Shown: positions 1-9,077, numbered from the stretch's first letter. The stretch: 64,000 nucleotides of DNA from Planctomycetota bacterium (GCA_004295085.1 SHNF01000006.1:157818-221817), one strand, 5' to 3'. Numbers and translations: made by a program. The notes: generated from the sequence alone by a model not told the origin.

Positions 1-1434
1 GAGAACCACGCCACGGCGGCGGCGCGCGCGCAGGGCGCCACGGAGGCCGAGCGCGTGGCGGCGGCGCTGGGCCGGGAGCCGGAGGAGGTGGCGCCGCAAC
101 CGACCGAGATGCTGCTGTTCCTGCAGCCGGAGCACGCGGAGTACCGCGAGCGCTACTTCGCGGCCCTGGAGAAGGCCCTGTACTACTTCCAGCTCTGGTA
201 CGGGCCGTATCCGTACGAGACCATCAGCCTGGTGGACCCGGCGCACGCGGCGCAGGCCACCGGCGGCATGGAGTACCCGCGGCTGATCACCGGCGGGGTC
301 AGCAAGGGCCGGGCGCGCCGCTCGCTCGACCCCGAAGGCGTGACCGTGCACGAGTTCGGCCACCAGTACTGGTACGGCCTGGTGGCCAACGACGAGTTCC
401 GCGACGCCTGGCTGGACGAGGGCCTGAACACGTTCAGCACGCAGCGCGTGCTGCGCCGCGCCTACCCGCCGGCCCTGGCCACGTATTCCGTCCTGGGCCG
501 GGACGCGTACGGCCACCCGCTGCTGCAGGCGCCGGACTTCGAGAGCGGCGACCTGCGCGCGCTCCTGAGCCTGCAGCGGCTGGAGCTGCCGCGCCTGCCG
601 CTGCTGGGCGAGGTGTCGCTGGAGTTGCGCCGGCGCAATCCGCTGGAGGCCTGGCTGGCGGAGCTGCCCGAGGCCAGCTACCTGCCGGAGCTGCGCCACG
701 ACGCGGTGCACGACGAGCGCAGCGCCTTCGCCGCCGACTGGGCCGACCCCTTGAGCCGGCCGACCTTCGCTCTGTTCGCGCCGGCGATGCGCGGCGTGAA
801 CGCCTATCGCCGGCCGGCGATGACCCTGGAGACCATGGCCGGGCTCATGGGGGAGGCGCGCTGGACGCGGGTGATGCGCCACTTCCACGAGCGCTGGCGC
901 TTCGGCCATCCGCGTCCTGGCGACTTCTACGCGGTGGTGGAGGAGTTCGGCATGGGCGCACAGGTCGGGGGCGACACCGGCGTCGCCGTGGACTGGCCGG
1001 GCTTCTGGGAGCAGGCCTATTTCGGCAACGACGCCCTGGATTTCGGCGTGAGCCGCCTGGTCAACCTGCCCAGCGTCCTCGATCCCCAGGCCCTGCAGCG
1101 CGGCACCGCCGACGACCGCTGGGACGTGATCCTGGAAGTGCGCCGCTACGGCGGCTTCCGCGTGCCCGTGGAGATCGAGATCCGCTGGGACGACGGCACC
1201 AGCAGCCGCTCGGTCTGGGACGGCGAGGACTGGTGGTGGCGCTATGAGGTGGCGTCCAGCCCGCGCCGCGCCGTGCGCGCCGAGGTGGACCCGGACCGGC
1301 GCCTGCTGCTGGACCGCAACTGGCTCAACAACACGCGCCTGGCGCAGCCGCAGGGCGGCCGGGCGCGCAACCTGGCCTGGCGCGCCATGCTGTGGGCCGA
1401 ACAGGTGCTGCACTTCTACGGAGGCGCCGGCTGA
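1..1434 (+). CDS. M1-family zinc metallopeptidase, C-terminal part (5' end outside window)
   Basis: The reading frame is open from base 1, so the start lies upstream; a GTG at 55 is internal. The protein carries the gluzincin signature HEFGH, starting near base 349, followed 18 residues later by the zinc-ligand Glu in WLDEGLNTF, which is the HExxH-x18-E arrangement of M1 aminopeptidases. A GGMEY motif near base 262 sits where M1 enzymes have their GAMEN exopeptidase motif, so it is a variant of that motif. The rest is a helical and beta C-terminal region typical of bacterial M1-like peptidases. It overlaps the next membrane protein gene by one base (TGATG), so the two are translationally coupled. 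Whether it is secreted cannot be judged without the N-terminus. Confidence 0.85.
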   Translation, partial: ENHATAAARAQGATEAERVAAALGREPEEVAPQPTEMLLFLQPEHAEYRERYFAALEKALYYFQLWYGPYPYETISLVDPAHAAQATGGMEYPRLITGGVSKGRARRSLDPEGVTVHEFGHQYWYGLVANDEFRDAWLDEGLNTFSTQRVLRRAYPPALATYSVLGRDAYGHPLLQAPDFESGDLRALLSLQRLELPRLPLLGEVSLELRRRNPLEAWLAELPEASYLPELRHDAVHDERSAFAADWADPLSRPTFALFAPAMRGVNAYRRPAMTLETMAGLMGEARWTRVMRHFHERWRFGHPRPGDFYAVVEEFGMGAQVGGDTGVAVDWPGFWEQAYFGNDALDFGVSRLVNLPSVLDPQALQRGTADDRWDVILEVRRYGGFRVPVEIEIRWDDGTSSRSVWDGEDWWWRYEVASSPRRAVRAEVDPDRRLLLDRNWLNNTRLAQPQGGRARNLAWRAMLWAEQVLHFYGGAG

Positions 1435-2489
1435 TGGCGGTCCGCGCCAGCGAGCGCAGGCGCGGCGCCGTCAGCCCTCTGGACTATCCCGGGGCGCCGC
1501 GCTCGCCCGCCGACGAGGCGCTGGCCGGGCCTCTGCCTCTGCGCGGGGGCGTCCTGTACCTGTGGCAGGGACTGCGCGCCGCCATGCGCCAGCCCGGAGT
1601 CCTGGCGCTGCTGCTGCTCTACTCCTTCCTGAGCGCGCTGCTGGTCGCGCTCCCCTACTACAGCTCGGCGCTGGAGCACCTGTCCCCGATCGCCGGTTTC
1701 GCCGGCGAGGGCCCGCTGAACCTGAGCTTCTCGGCGCCGCGCTGGCTGCTGGACGAGTGGGCGCGCCTCGACGGCTCCTTGCAGCGCACCACGGCGCACG
1801 GCATGGCGCCGCTGCTGCTGCTCGCCAGCCTGTCGGGGCTGCTGATCACCGGCGGCTGGATGTCGGTGGCGCTGCGCGGCCGCGAGGGCGCCGGCATGGC
1901 GGCGTTCCTGCAGGGCGCGGGCCGCTACTTCTTCCGCTTCCTGCGCACCTGGATCCTGGGCCTGGCCTTGTACGCCGGCGTCACCTGGCTGGTGTGGCGC
2001 GCCCCCGGCGAGTGGGTGCTGGCCCGCCTGGTGCCCGGCGGCGAGCTGGAGCTGGCCGCCTCCGAGACGCGCGCGCTGTGGATCGAGAACGGCCGCCTGA
2101 TCCTGTATGTGGCCCTGCTGTTCCTGGTCGAGCTGGTGCTCGACCTCGGGCGCGCGTCGCTGGTGATCGGCGACCGCCACTCGGCCTTGTTCGCCCTGGT
2201 CCGCGGGCTCGGCTTCCTGCTGTACGAGCCCGTGCGCGTGGCCGGCGTGGTGCTCGTCGGCTGGATCCTCGAGGCCTTGTGGATCGCGGCGCTGGTGGCG
2301 CTCTCCCACACGCTGGCGGCACCGGTCTGGCCGCTGGTGCTGGTGCTGCCCCTGGGCCGCATCATCCTGCGCGGGGCGCGCTACGGCGGACTGGCCGCCT
2401 TGTACGCCGCCGCGCGCAGCTCGCGGCGGGCGCGCCGGCACGCGCCGGCACCGTTCGTGGACGGGACGGCGTGGGCCGAGGGGGCTTGA
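1434..2489 (+). CDS. Polytopic membrane protein of unknown function
   Basis: A 351-residue protein. The chosen ATG overlaps the stop of the upstream M1 peptidase by one base and has a GGAGG-like SD inside the preceding codons; an earlier in-frame start at 1392 would lie wholly inside the peptidase gene and is unlikely. After a polar N-terminus of about 45 residues there are roughly five or six hydrophobic segments (LALLLLYSFLSALLVALPYY, MAPLLLLASLSGLLI, WILGLALYAGVTWLVW, LILYVALLFLVELVL, VVLVGWILEALWIAALVAL and a last one near VWPLVLVLPLG). No catalytic motif is recognised. Coupling to the peptidase suggests a shared process, but no function is assigned. Confidence 0.8.
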   Translation: MAVRASERRRGAVSPLDYPGAPRSPADEALAGPLPLRGGVLYLWQGLRAAMRQPGVLALLLLYSFLSALLVALPYYSSALEHLSPIAGFAGEGPLNLSFSAPRWLLDEWARLDGSLQRTTAHGMAPLLLLASLSGLLITGGWMSVALRGREGAGMAAFLQGAGRYFFRFLRTWILGLALYAGVTWLVWRAPGEWVLARLVPGGELELAASETRALWIENGRLILYVALLFLVELVLDLGRASLVIGDRHSALFALVRGLGFLLYEPVRVAGVVLVGWILEALWIAALVALSHTLAAPVWPLVLVLPLGRIILRGARYGGLAALYAAARSSRRARRHAPAPFVDGTAWAEGA

Positions 2490-2529
2490 GCGCGCCTGGC
2501 GCGCGGCGCTCCGGACCCGCGGCCGGTGT

Positions 2530-2535
2530 TATCAT
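2530..2535 (+). promoter_or_regulatory. Putative -10 element of the CBS gene
   Basis: TATCAT lies 13 bases before the GTG start chosen at 2549. No convincing -35 and no SD are visible, in line with the pattern of -10 elements close to starts elsewhere in the window. Confidence 0.4.
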
Positions 2536-2548
2536 CGCGCGCTCTCCT

Positions 2549-3037
2549 GTGCCGCCCAAACCTGTGCTCCTGTCCGCCCGCAACCTGATGAGCAAGAGCC
2601 TGCTCACGGTCCCGGCCTCGTCGGGCCTGCGGGACCTGGTGGATTTCCTGCGCGAGAACCAGATCCACGGCGCGCTGGTGGCGGAAGGCGAGCGCCTGGT
2701 GGGCGTCATCTCCTACTCCGACGTGCTCACCTGGCTGTCCGACCAGGCCGTGGACGGCGAGCACAACTTCTCGCATCTGTTCGCCTCGGACTCCGAGATC
2801 GATCTCACCGCGGACATGGCGGAGCGGCTCGACTCGGCCCTCGTGCGCGACGTCATGACGCCCAGCGTCTTCACCTGCGACGCGGCCGCGAGCGCCGGCG
2901 AGGTGGCGGCGCTGCTGCTCGAGCGCGGCATCCAGCGGGCCGTGATCACCGAGCAGGGCCGCGCCGTGGGACTGGTAAGCGCGCGCGACCTGCTGCGGGC
3001 CGTGGTCGACTACGAGCGGGCGCTGGCGCGCGCCTGA
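2549..3037 (+). CDS. Two-CBS-domain protein
   Basis: A 162-residue protein made of two CBS motifs. The first begins at ARNLMSKSLLTVPAS and ends at LVGVISYSDVLTWL; the second begins at VRDVMTPSVFTCDAAA and ends at AVGLVSARDLLRAV. Such stand-alone CBS pairs usually bind adenosine nucleotides and act as energy sensors or regulators of a partner protein. In-frame GTG codons at 2549 and 2564 and an ATG at 2588 are possible starts; the ATG would cut into the first CBS strand, so a GTG is preferred. The gene lies just upstream of a phosphofructokinase, but each appears to have its own -10 element, so co-regulation is not established. Confidence 0.85.
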   Translation: MPPKPVLLSARNLMSKSLLTVPASSGLRDLVDFLRENQIHGALVAEGERLVGVISYSDVLTWLSDQAVDGEHNFSHLFASDSEIDLTADMAERLDSALVRDVMTPSVFTCDAAASAGEVAALLLERGIQRAVITEQGRAVGLVSARDLLRAVVDYERALARA

Positions 3038-3050
3038 GCGCCGTCGCGCC

Positions 3051-3056
3051 TACAAT
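3051..3056 (+). promoter_or_regulatory. Putative -10 element, leaderless start of PPi-PFK
   Basis: TACAAT is separated from the ATG at 3063 by only six bases, which would put the transcription start at or next to the start codon. There is no SD. A clear -35 was not found. Confidence 0.55.
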
Positions 3057-3062
3057 CCCGGC

Positions 3063-4310
3063 ATGGGCAACCTGCTGCGCGGCGCCGCCGTCATCGGCCA
3101 GTCCGGCGGCCCCACCGCCGTCATCAACCAGAGCCTGGCCGGCTACGTCGAGGAGGCCACGCGGCATTCCGGGATCATCACCCGCGTGCTCGGCATGCTG
3201 CACGGCGTGCAGGGCATGCTGGAGGAGAAGCTGGTGGACCTGGCCGCCGAGAGCCGCGACACGCTCGAAGGCGTCGCGCGCACGCCGGCGGCGGCGCTGG
3301 GCTCGGTGCGCAAGAAGCCGAGCGCCGCAGAATGCCACCGGCTGGTGGAACTGTTCCGCCGCCACGACATCCGCTACTTCTTCTACATCGGCGGCAACGA
3401 CAGCGCCGAGACCGCGCAGCTGGTGGAGTCGCTCACGCGCGAGTCCGGCCACGAGATGCGCTGTTTCCACGTGCCCAAGACCATCGACAACGACCTGCGC
3501 GTCACCGACCACTGCCCGGGCTACGGCTCGGCCGCGCGCTTCGTGGCCCACGCCTTCCAGGGTGACGACCGCGACAACCGCTCGCTGCCGGGCGTCAAGA
3601 TCAACGTGGTGATGGGAAGGCACGCCGGCTGGCTCGCGGCGGCCGGGACGCTGGGCCGGCGCAGCGAGGAGGACGGGCCGCACCTGGTGTACCTGCCCGA
3701 GCGCGTGTTCGAGCCCGCGGCCTTCCTCGCGGACGTCGCCGAGGTCAACCGCAGGCTGGGGCGCTGCCTGGTCGCGGTGTCGGAGGGCATCCACGACGCC
3801 GCCGACACGCCCTTCCTGCAGGTGTACGCCGAGCGCACCGGCAGCGCGCTCGCCGGACAGAAGGACAGCCATGGCAACGTCCAGCTGAGCGGCACCGGCG
3901 CCCTGGGCGACGCGCTGGCGTCCCTCGTGACCGCGGAGCTGGCCATCCGGCGCGTGCGCAGCGACACCTTCGGCTACCTGCAGCGTTCGTTCCCCGCCGA
4001 CGTGTCGCCGGTGGATGCCCGCGAGGCGCGCGAGGTCGGCCGCGCCGCCGTGCGCGCCGCCGTCTCCGGCGAGCACGCCAGCGGCTCGATCGCCATCCGC
4101 CGCGTCGCAGGGCCGGCTTACGGCGCGGAAACCTTCGTGACCCCGCTGGACACGGTCGCCAGGGTCACCAGGAGCATGCCGGACGAGTACCTCGCCGGCG
4201 CCAACGGCGTCGCACCCGCGTTCCGGGACTACGCCCTGCCCCTGGCGGGCGGGATCGAGCCCATGGTGGACCTGCAGCGGGTGCCGGCGACCGCGGCCGT
4301 GAAGGCCTAG
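3063..4310 (+). CDS. pfp: Pyrophosphate-dependent 6-phosphofructokinase
   Basis: A 415-residue PFK-family enzyme of glycolysis, phosphorylating fructose 6-phosphate, reversibly when PPi is the donor. The N-terminus has the phosphate-binding GQSGGPTAVINQSLAG. Residues 110-114 read GGNDS, with Asp where ATP-dependent enzymes carry the second Gly of GGDGS, and residues 139-144 read KTIDND, with Lys where ATP enzymes have Gly. Both are known markers of PPi rather than ATP use. The substrate motif MGRHAGWLAA is also present. The length fits PPi-PFKs. The start is probably leaderless. Donor specificity is inferred from these residues and is fairly secure for the family. Confidence 0.92.
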   Translation: MGNLLRGAAVIGQSGGPTAVINQSLAGYVEEATRHSGIITRVLGMLHGVQGMLEEKLVDLAAESRDTLEGVARTPAAALGSVRKKPSAAECHRLVELFRRHDIRYFFYIGGNDSAETAQLVESLTRESGHEMRCFHVPKTIDNDLRVTDHCPGYGSAARFVAHAFQGDDRDNRSLPGVKINVVMGRHAGWLAAAGTLGRRSEEDGPHLVYLPERVFEPAAFLADVAEVNRRLGRCLVAVSEGIHDAADTPFLQVYAERTGSALAGQKDSHGNVQLSGTGALGDALASLVTAELAIRRVRSDTFGYLQRSFPADVSPVDAREAREVGRAAVRAAVSGEHASGSIAIRRVAGPAYGAETFVTPLDTVARVTRSMPDEYLAGANGVAPAFRDYALPLAGGIEPMVDLQRVPATAAVKA

Positions 4311-4383
4311 CCGGCGCGCCGCTTCACCGGGTCTTCACGGGCGCCGCGCCGGACACGCCGGCGCTGCTCCCAGTGGTGGCTTT

Positions 4384-4417
4384 TTGCTCGATTGCAGCCC
4401 GGGAGGGTATCTATCAT
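4384..4417 (+). promoter_or_regulatory. Sigma70-like promoter of the porin gene
   Basis: TTGCTC at 4384-4389 is followed after 18 bases by TATCTA (4408-4413); an overlapping TATCAT (4412-4417) is an alternative -10. This would give a leader of about 85 bases before the SD and ATG of the porin, unlike the near-leaderless genes around it. Confidence 0.45.
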
Positions 4418-4506
4418 CCGGCTCTGCAAACCCCACTGGATGGAACGTTGCGCCCGGGCTCCCCGCCCGGGGTCTCCTCCAGGAACCCCTAAGGAGAACC
4501 ACTCCG

Positions 4507-5733
4507 ATGCTCGTCGCAGCTCTGATCCTGCAGGTCCAAGGCCCCATGGCGCCGGGTGACCCGCTCACCTCGGACGGCGCCCCGCTGCCGGCAGCCGAGC
4601 CCAGTGATTTCCGCGTCTTCTGGAACGACGGATTCCGCATGGAGACCACGGACGGCAGCGTGAAGGCCCGCTTCGGCGGCCGCATCCATTACGACTACGC
4701 TTACGTCGGCAACAACCAGGCCATCGAGCAGGCCGTCGGCGCGCCGCTGGAGGATGGAACGATGTTCCGCCGGGCCCGCGCCTACTGGTCAGGCGTGCTC
4801 TTCAACCACATCGACTTCAAGGCGCAGTACGACTTCGCGCCGGGCACGGTGGCGTTCCGGGACGTGTACGTCGGCCTGCTCGACGCGCCCTGGGGCGGCA
4901 ACGTGCGCGTCGGCCAGTACAAGGAGCCGTGGAGCCTGGAGGAGCAGACCAGCTCCAACTACATCACGTTCATGGAGCGCTCGCTGGCCAACACGTTCTC
5001 GTCGGTGTATTCGACCGGCCTCATGTGGTACAACGACATCCTGGATCAGCGCGCGACCGCCGCAGTGGGCGTGTTCCGCAACTCGAACGAGCAGGGCGCG
5101 CAGTTCAGCGACTCGGAGTGGAGCGTGACCGGCCGCGTCACCGGCGTGCCCTTGTACGACGAAGAGGACCACACCTTGCTGCACGTGGGCCTTTCCGCCA
5201 ACATGCGCAGCGGCGAGAACAACCTGATCACGTACGGCTCGCGCCCCGAGTCGCGCATCGCTCCGACGTTCGTGTCGGTGACCGTTCCCGCTGAGGATGC
5301 GACCCAGGTGGCGTTCGAGGCCGCCTTCGCGTGGGAGCGCCTGAAGGTGCAGGGCGAATACGTGATGTCCATGGTGGACGCCACCACCGGCCCCGACCCG
5401 GACTTCATGGGCTACTACGTGCAGGGCAGCTTCTTCCTGACCGGCGACTACCATCCGTACGATCGCAGCTACGGCGTGTTCGGCCGCGTGAAGCCAGCCA
5501 GCTTCCTGTACGGACCGGACGGCGGCTGCGGCGCCTGGGAGGCCAAGCTGCGCTACTCGGCGGTGGACCTGACCGACTCCGGATACTCCGGAGGCGAGCT
5601 GGCCGACATCACCGGCGGCTTGAACTGGTACCTGAACAACAACACGCGCATCATGCTGGAGGTGGTGCACGCGGACCTGGACGGAGTGGACAGCACGCAG
5701 ATCGTGCAGACGCGTTTCCAGGTCGACTTCTGA
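4507..5733 (+). CDS. Outer-membrane porin of the OprO/OprP (phosphate-selective) type
   Basis: A 408-residue protein with a short hydrophobic N-terminus (MLVAALILQVQ) that may be part of a signal peptide, followed by many alternating amphipathic strands and a C-terminal Phe (RFQVDF), as in beta-barrel proteins recognised by BamA. Segments such as RARAYWSGVLFNHIDFKAQY, VYVGLLDAPWGGNVRVGQYK and a C-terminal GGLNWYLNNNTRIMLEVVH are typical of the OprO/OprP family. The ATG at 4507 has an excellent SD (AAGGAG, 4491-4496), one of the clearest in the window, and a strong hairpin terminator follows, so the gene is probably monocistronic and highly expressed. The transported anion is not known; phosphate or polyphosphate is the family default. 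The signal peptide is unusually short. Confidence 0.85.
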   Translation: MLVAALILQVQGPMAPGDPLTSDGAPLPAAEPSDFRVFWNDGFRMETTDGSVKARFGGRIHYDYAYVGNNQAIEQAVGAPLEDGTMFRRARAYWSGVLFNHIDFKAQYDFAPGTVAFRDVYVGLLDAPWGGNVRVGQYKEPWSLEEQTSSNYITFMERSLANTFSSVYSTGLMWYNDILDQRATAAVGVFRNSNEQGAQFSDSEWSVTGRVTGVPLYDEEDHTLLHVGLSANMRSGENNLITYGSRPESRIAPTFVSVTVPAEDATQVAFEAAFAWERLKVQGEYVMSMVDATTGPDPDFMGYYVQGSFFLTGDYHPYDRSYGVFGRVKPASFLYGPDGGCGAWEAKLRYSAVDLTDSGYSGGELADITGGLNWYLNNNTRIMLEVVHADLDGVDSTQIVQTRFQVDF

Positions 5734-5762
5734 GCGCTTCCGAGCTGCTCCGCAGCGTGGCG

Positions 5763-5800
5763 AACTCCCGGGGGCCGCGGCTCCCGGGAGTTCTTTCCTT
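5763..5800 (+). terminator. Rho-independent terminator after the porin
   Basis: A perfect 10-bp stem (AACTCCCGGG, 5763-5772, with CCCGGGAGTT, 5783-5792) and a 10-base loop are followed by CTTTCCTT. It lies 30 bases after the porin stop codon. Confidence 0.85.
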
Positions 5801-5815
5801 ATGCGGCGGAGCCGG

Positions 5816-5821
5816 GATAAT
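5816..5821 (+). promoter_or_regulatory. Putative -10 element of the sulfatase-like gene
   Basis: GATAAT, directly after the porin terminator and 20 bases before the GTG at 5842. No clear -35 or SD. Confidence 0.4.
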
Positions 5822-5841
5822 GGCCCGCTCCATACCACCCC

Positions 5842-8016
5842 GTGTCCTCCGTGAACGAACCGCGACCGCGCCTTGCCGCCGTGGACCTGATCCTGGCCGG
5901 GGCGCTGCCGGCAGCGCTGGTCGGCGGGGGGGAGGCGGCGTTGCTGGTCTGGCGCCTGTGTCCGGACCCGGAGCTGGACCTGGGCACGCTGGCGTTCGCG
6001 GTGTGCTCGTACGCCGCCGCCGGAGCGCTGCTGTCGCTGCTGCTGTACCTGCCGGCGCGGCTGCTGAGCCGGCGTAGCGGCTGGGAGCTGTTTCCCTGGC
6101 GCGGCGGCGCCGCTGGCGCCGGCGGTCTGGCTGGCGCCTGGGCACTGGCGCAGCTGCTGCTGTGGCTGGCGCTGAGCGCCGGAACCTTCAACGCGACCCG
6201 GCTGAACCTGCCGCTGGGCTCCCGGCCGGGGCTGCTGGGCGTGGTTGGTTCCTTGCTCCTCGCCTACGGCCTGGGCTGGCTCCTGGTGCCGCGGCTGGCG
6301 GCGCGCCGCGGCCGTGCGCCGCGCGCGCTCCTGGCCGCGGGCCTGCTGGCGGTGCTGGCCGCCGGCTGGCTCCTGCCGCGCGCGCTGGCGACTTTCGTGT
6401 ACCGCGTGGACGAGATCCCGGCGGCCACCGCACGCCGCCACAATCCGGAGCCGGCGGACGGGCCGCCGGCGCTGGCGCAGGTGGAGGCGCCCGGACCGCC
6501 GTCGGCGACGCTGCCGGACGTGATCCTCATCACCCTGGACACCACCCGCGCCGATCACCTGTCGGCTTACGGCTACACGCGCGACACGACGCCGCGCCTG
6601 GAGGAGTTCGCGCGCGACGCGGTGCGCTTCGACAGCGCCTGGTCCGCGAGCTCCTGGACGGTGCCCGCGCACGCCACCTTGTTCACGGGCTTGTTTCCGC
6701 ACACGCACGGCGCCCGGTACATGACGCGCGCGGAGCTCGAGCGCGAGCGCGACTACACGCCCGCTGCACCTGCCAAGATCCGGCCGCTGGATCCGGCGCA
6801 CCGGACGCTGGCGGAGATCCTGCGCGCCCGCGGCTACCGCACCGGCGCCTGCGTGGGCGGGCCGTACCTGTACGCCGAGTACGGCATGGCCCAGGGCTTC
6901 GAGTGGTACGACGACCGTTTCACCGTGTCGGCGGCGCCGAAGCTGGCCTTGTACCGCTGGCTGGACCGGGGCCCGCTGCGCCTCCAGCCGGACTGGTTCC
7001 GCTTCGACTCCGGCTACCGCTGGGGGGACCGCATCAACGCCGCGGTGTTCGACTGGCTGGCGGACCTGGGCGAGCAGCGCTTCTTCCTGTTCGTGAACTA
7101 CTTCGACGCGCATGAACCGTACACGCCGCTGGCGCGCTACCGCACGCGCTACAGCGGCGCGCAGCGGCGCGCCAGCGAGGCGGAGCAGCGCCAGGTGTTC
7201 CAGGCCGTCATGAGCGGCGTGCGCGAGATCTCGGACCAGGAGAAGGAGTGGCTGGCCAGCCAGTACGACGCCGAGCTGCGCTTCCAGGACGAGCAGATGG
7301 GGCTGCTGTTCGACCGGCTCAAGGCCGCGGGCCGCTACGAGCAGGCCCTCATCATCGTCACCGCCGATCACGGCGAGAGCCTGGGCGAGCAGAACCAGCT
7401 CAGCCACGGCTTCAACCTGTACGCGCCGGTGACGCACATCCCGCTGCTGGTCAAGTTCCCGGCGGCCGACGGCGTGGTGGTGGGGACGCGCTCCTACCCC
7501 GTGCACCAGGCCGACGTGCTGCCGACCATCCTCCGGCGCCTGGCGGTGGACGCAGGCGCGGTCGAAGGAGTGCCGCTGCAGGGGCGCGAGCTGTTCGACA
7601 CCTCGCAGCCGCACGTGATCCTGAGCGAGCTGGAGCGCGACAACTGGAAGGTGCAGCGCTTCGGTGAGCGCTGGTCAAGGCGCATCCACACCTGGACGGA
7701 AGGCGTGCGCCGACTGCACCAGGTCCAGCCGGTGGACGCCGCCGGAGAGCCGCTCGGGGCGGCGCTCCTGGAGCTGTACGACGTCGCCCAGGATCCGCTG
7801 GAGCTGCAGCCGCTGGCCCCGGCCGGTGCGGCATCCCTGCGCGCCCTGTTGAGCCGCTGGCTGGAGGGCGCCAAGAGCTACCAGCCGTCCCCGTGGATGC
7901 AGCACCTGCAGGCGGGCGGCGGTGCCGCGGCGCTGGCCGAGATGGGCTATGCGGACGGCGTGCACGCGGGCGAAGACCTGGACCAGGTGGCGGAAGAACC
8001 CCGGCGCAAGCCGTGA
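5842..8016 (+). CDS. Membrane-anchored sulfatase-like hydrolase/transferase (Thr nucleophile)
   Basis: A 724-residue protein. About five membrane segments fill the first 190 residues, followed by a catalytic alkaline-phosphatase-superfamily domain. The domain opens with VILITLDTTRADH (metal-ligand Asp near residue 233) and has the active-site stretch SSWTVPAHATLFTG, where Thr 273 takes the nucleophile position. Classical sulfatases have Cys or Ser there, converted to formylglycine, so this is more likely a phosphatase or phospho-group transferase of the type seen in phosphoethanolamine and phosphoglycerol transferases. TADHGESLGEQ is the distal metal-binding motif. The C-terminus has the LAEMGY tail shared with five other genes here. 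Two in-frame GTG starts (5842, 5851) are possible. The gene overlaps the following HEAT gene by four bases. Confidence 0.85.
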   Translation: MSSVNEPRPRLAAVDLILAGALPAALVGGGEAALLVWRLCPDPELDLGTLAFAVCSYAAAGALLSLLLYLPARLLSRRSGWELFPWRGGAAGAGGLAGAWALAQLLLWLALSAGTFNATRLNLPLGSRPGLLGVVGSLLLAYGLGWLLVPRLAARRGRAPRALLAAGLLAVLAAGWLLPRALATFVYRVDEIPAATARRHNPEPADGPPALAQVEAPGPPSATLPDVILITLDTTRADHLSAYGYTRDTTPRLEEFARDAVRFDSAWSASSWTVPAHATLFTGLFPHTHGARYMTRAELERERDYTPAAPAKIRPLDPAHRTLAEILRARGYRTGACVGGPYLYAEYGMAQGFEWYDDRFTVSAAPKLALYRWLDRGPLRLQPDWFRFDSGYRWGDRINAAVFDWLADLGEQRFFLFVNYFDAHEPYTPLARYRTRYSGAQRRASEAEQRQVFQAVMSGVREISDQEKEWLASQYDAELRFQDEQMGLLFDRLKAAGRYEQALIIVTADHGESLGEQNQLSHGFNLYAPVTHIPLLVKFPAADGVVVGTRSYPVHQADVLPTILRRLAVDAGAVEGVPLQGRELFDTSQPHVILSELERDNWKVQRFGERWSRRIHTWTEGVRRLHQVQPVDAAGEPLGAALLELYDVAQDPLELQPLAPAGAASLRALLSRWLEGAKSYQPSPWMQHLQAGGGAAALAEMGYADGVHAGEDLDQVAEEPRRKP

Positions 8017-9041
8017 GCCGCGCGCCGGATCGCCCCGCCGGCGAGAGCGCCGGCGCGCAGGAGCCCTGGCGCGAGACCTTCACGCTCGAGGAGTCGGGCG
8101 CCGGGCCGGAACTGCCCGAGAAGAGCTCGTGGTGGGCGTCGCTGGTGCTGGTTCCGCTGGGGCTGGTGGGCGCCGCCGTGGGCCTGTTCCTGTTCATGTC
8201 CTGGCTGGTCGGCAGCGGCCCGCAGCAGCCCGGCGCGCTGCTGACGCAGGTGCACTCCGGTGGTTACAACGCGCGCAAGCAGGCCTTCTTCGAGCTGATG
8301 GAGCTGCTGGCCCGGGCGCCCGCGGACGGAGCTGCGGCGCCGCAATTGCCGGGGCTGGCCGAGCAGGCGGCGGCGCTGTTCGACGCCACCACCCGCGACC
8401 AGGCGCTGCAGCGCTTTGCCGACACCGAAGTGCTGGTGACGCTGCGCTCGCCGCTGGCTTACGAGCGCGTGCTGCGCATGATCGAGGAAGCGCGCGCCAG
8501 CGGCGGGGTGGTGGCCCCGTCCACGCCGCTGGAGCGCATGGGCGTGGTCGAGACCGACCCGCTCAACCCGCTGACCCACGGCCTGCAGCTCCTGGGACGC
8601 CTGGGCGAGGCCCGCGCCGTGCCGGTGCTGGCCGGCTTCCTGGAGGCCGAGGATCCCGGCGTGCGCATGGCGGCGGCCTTCGCCCTGGGCGGGATCGAGG
8701 ACCCGGCGGTGGCGGAGCCGCTGCGCCGGGCCCTCACCGACGCCAGCCGCGAGGTCCGGCGCAACGCCGCGCTCAGCCTGGCCCGGCGCGGCGACCCGGC
8801 CGGGAGCGCCGAGCTGGAGCAGATGCTGGATCCGGCGGCTTACTCCGGCTACGGCAACAACACCCTCCTGCGCGACGAGCAGATGCTGGTGGCCTTGTTC
8901 GCGTTGCGCCAGCTCCGGGCCGCCTCGGCGCGCGCGGGGGTGGAGGCGCTGGCCGGCAGCCGGGACGTGAGCGGGGCGGTGGCGAGCGCGGCCCGGCAGT
9001 GGCTCGCCGACCTGGACGCGGGCTGGCCGGACCGCTCCTGA
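8013..9041 (+). CDS. Single-pass membrane protein with HEAT-like repeats
   Basis: A 342-residue protein whose GTG start overlaps the upstream stop in a GTGA arrangement. A polar N-terminus of about 40 residues is followed by one hydrophobic segment (WASLVLVPLGLVGAAVGLFLFMSWLV is its core). The C-terminal half has HEAT or PBS-lyase-type helical repeats, for example LGRLGEARAVPVLAGFLEAE and the following VRMAAAFALGGIEDPAVAEPL and VRRNAALSLARRGD. Such repeats usually mediate protein contacts. Coupling to the sulfatase-like gene suggests it helps that enzyme, but this is inference. A strong promoter for the Rieske operon begins right after its stop. Confidence 0.8.
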   Translation: MSRAPDRPAGESAGAQEPWRETFTLEESGAGPELPEKSSWWASLVLVPLGLVGAAVGLFLFMSWLVGSGPQQPGALLTQVHSGGYNARKQAFFELMELLARAPADGAAAPQLPGLAEQAAALFDATTRDQALQRFADTEVLVTLRSPLAYERVLRMIEEARASGGVVAPSTPLERMGVVETDPLNPLTHGLQLLGRLGEARAVPVLAGFLEAEDPGVRMAAAFALGGIEDPAVAEPLRRALTDASREVRRNAALSLARRGDPAGSAELEQMLDPAAYSGYGNNTLLRDEQMLVALFALRQLRAASARAGVEALAGSRDVSGAVASAARQWLADLDAGWPDRS

Positions 9042-9048
9042 GCCGCCG

Positions 9049-9077
9049 TTGCCTGACCCTTCCAGAGCCCCTAGACT
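9049..9077 (+). promoter_or_regulatory. Sigma70-type promoter of the Rieske/cytochrome b operon
   Basis: TTGCCT (9049-9054) and TAGACT (9072-9077) are separated by exactly 17 bases. This is one of the two best-formed two-box promoters in the window and leaves a leader of about 50 bases before the Rieske ATG. Confidence 0.65.

Noticed and set aside
1392..1433. An earlier start for the membrane protein gene
   Set aside because: It would lie within the upstream peptidase gene and add an Arg-rich stretch; the coupled ATG at 1434 is preferable.
4311..4383. A terminator after the phosphofructokinase gene
   Set aside because: There are CCGGCGCG/CGCGCCGG matches and a later T-run, but they do not form one compact hairpin with a tail.
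6640..6700. Sulfatase active site as a formylglycine site
   Set aside because: The residue at the nucleophile position is Thr (SSWTVPAHATLFTG), not Cys or Ser, in both this protein and the one at 50543, so formylglycine formation is not expected.
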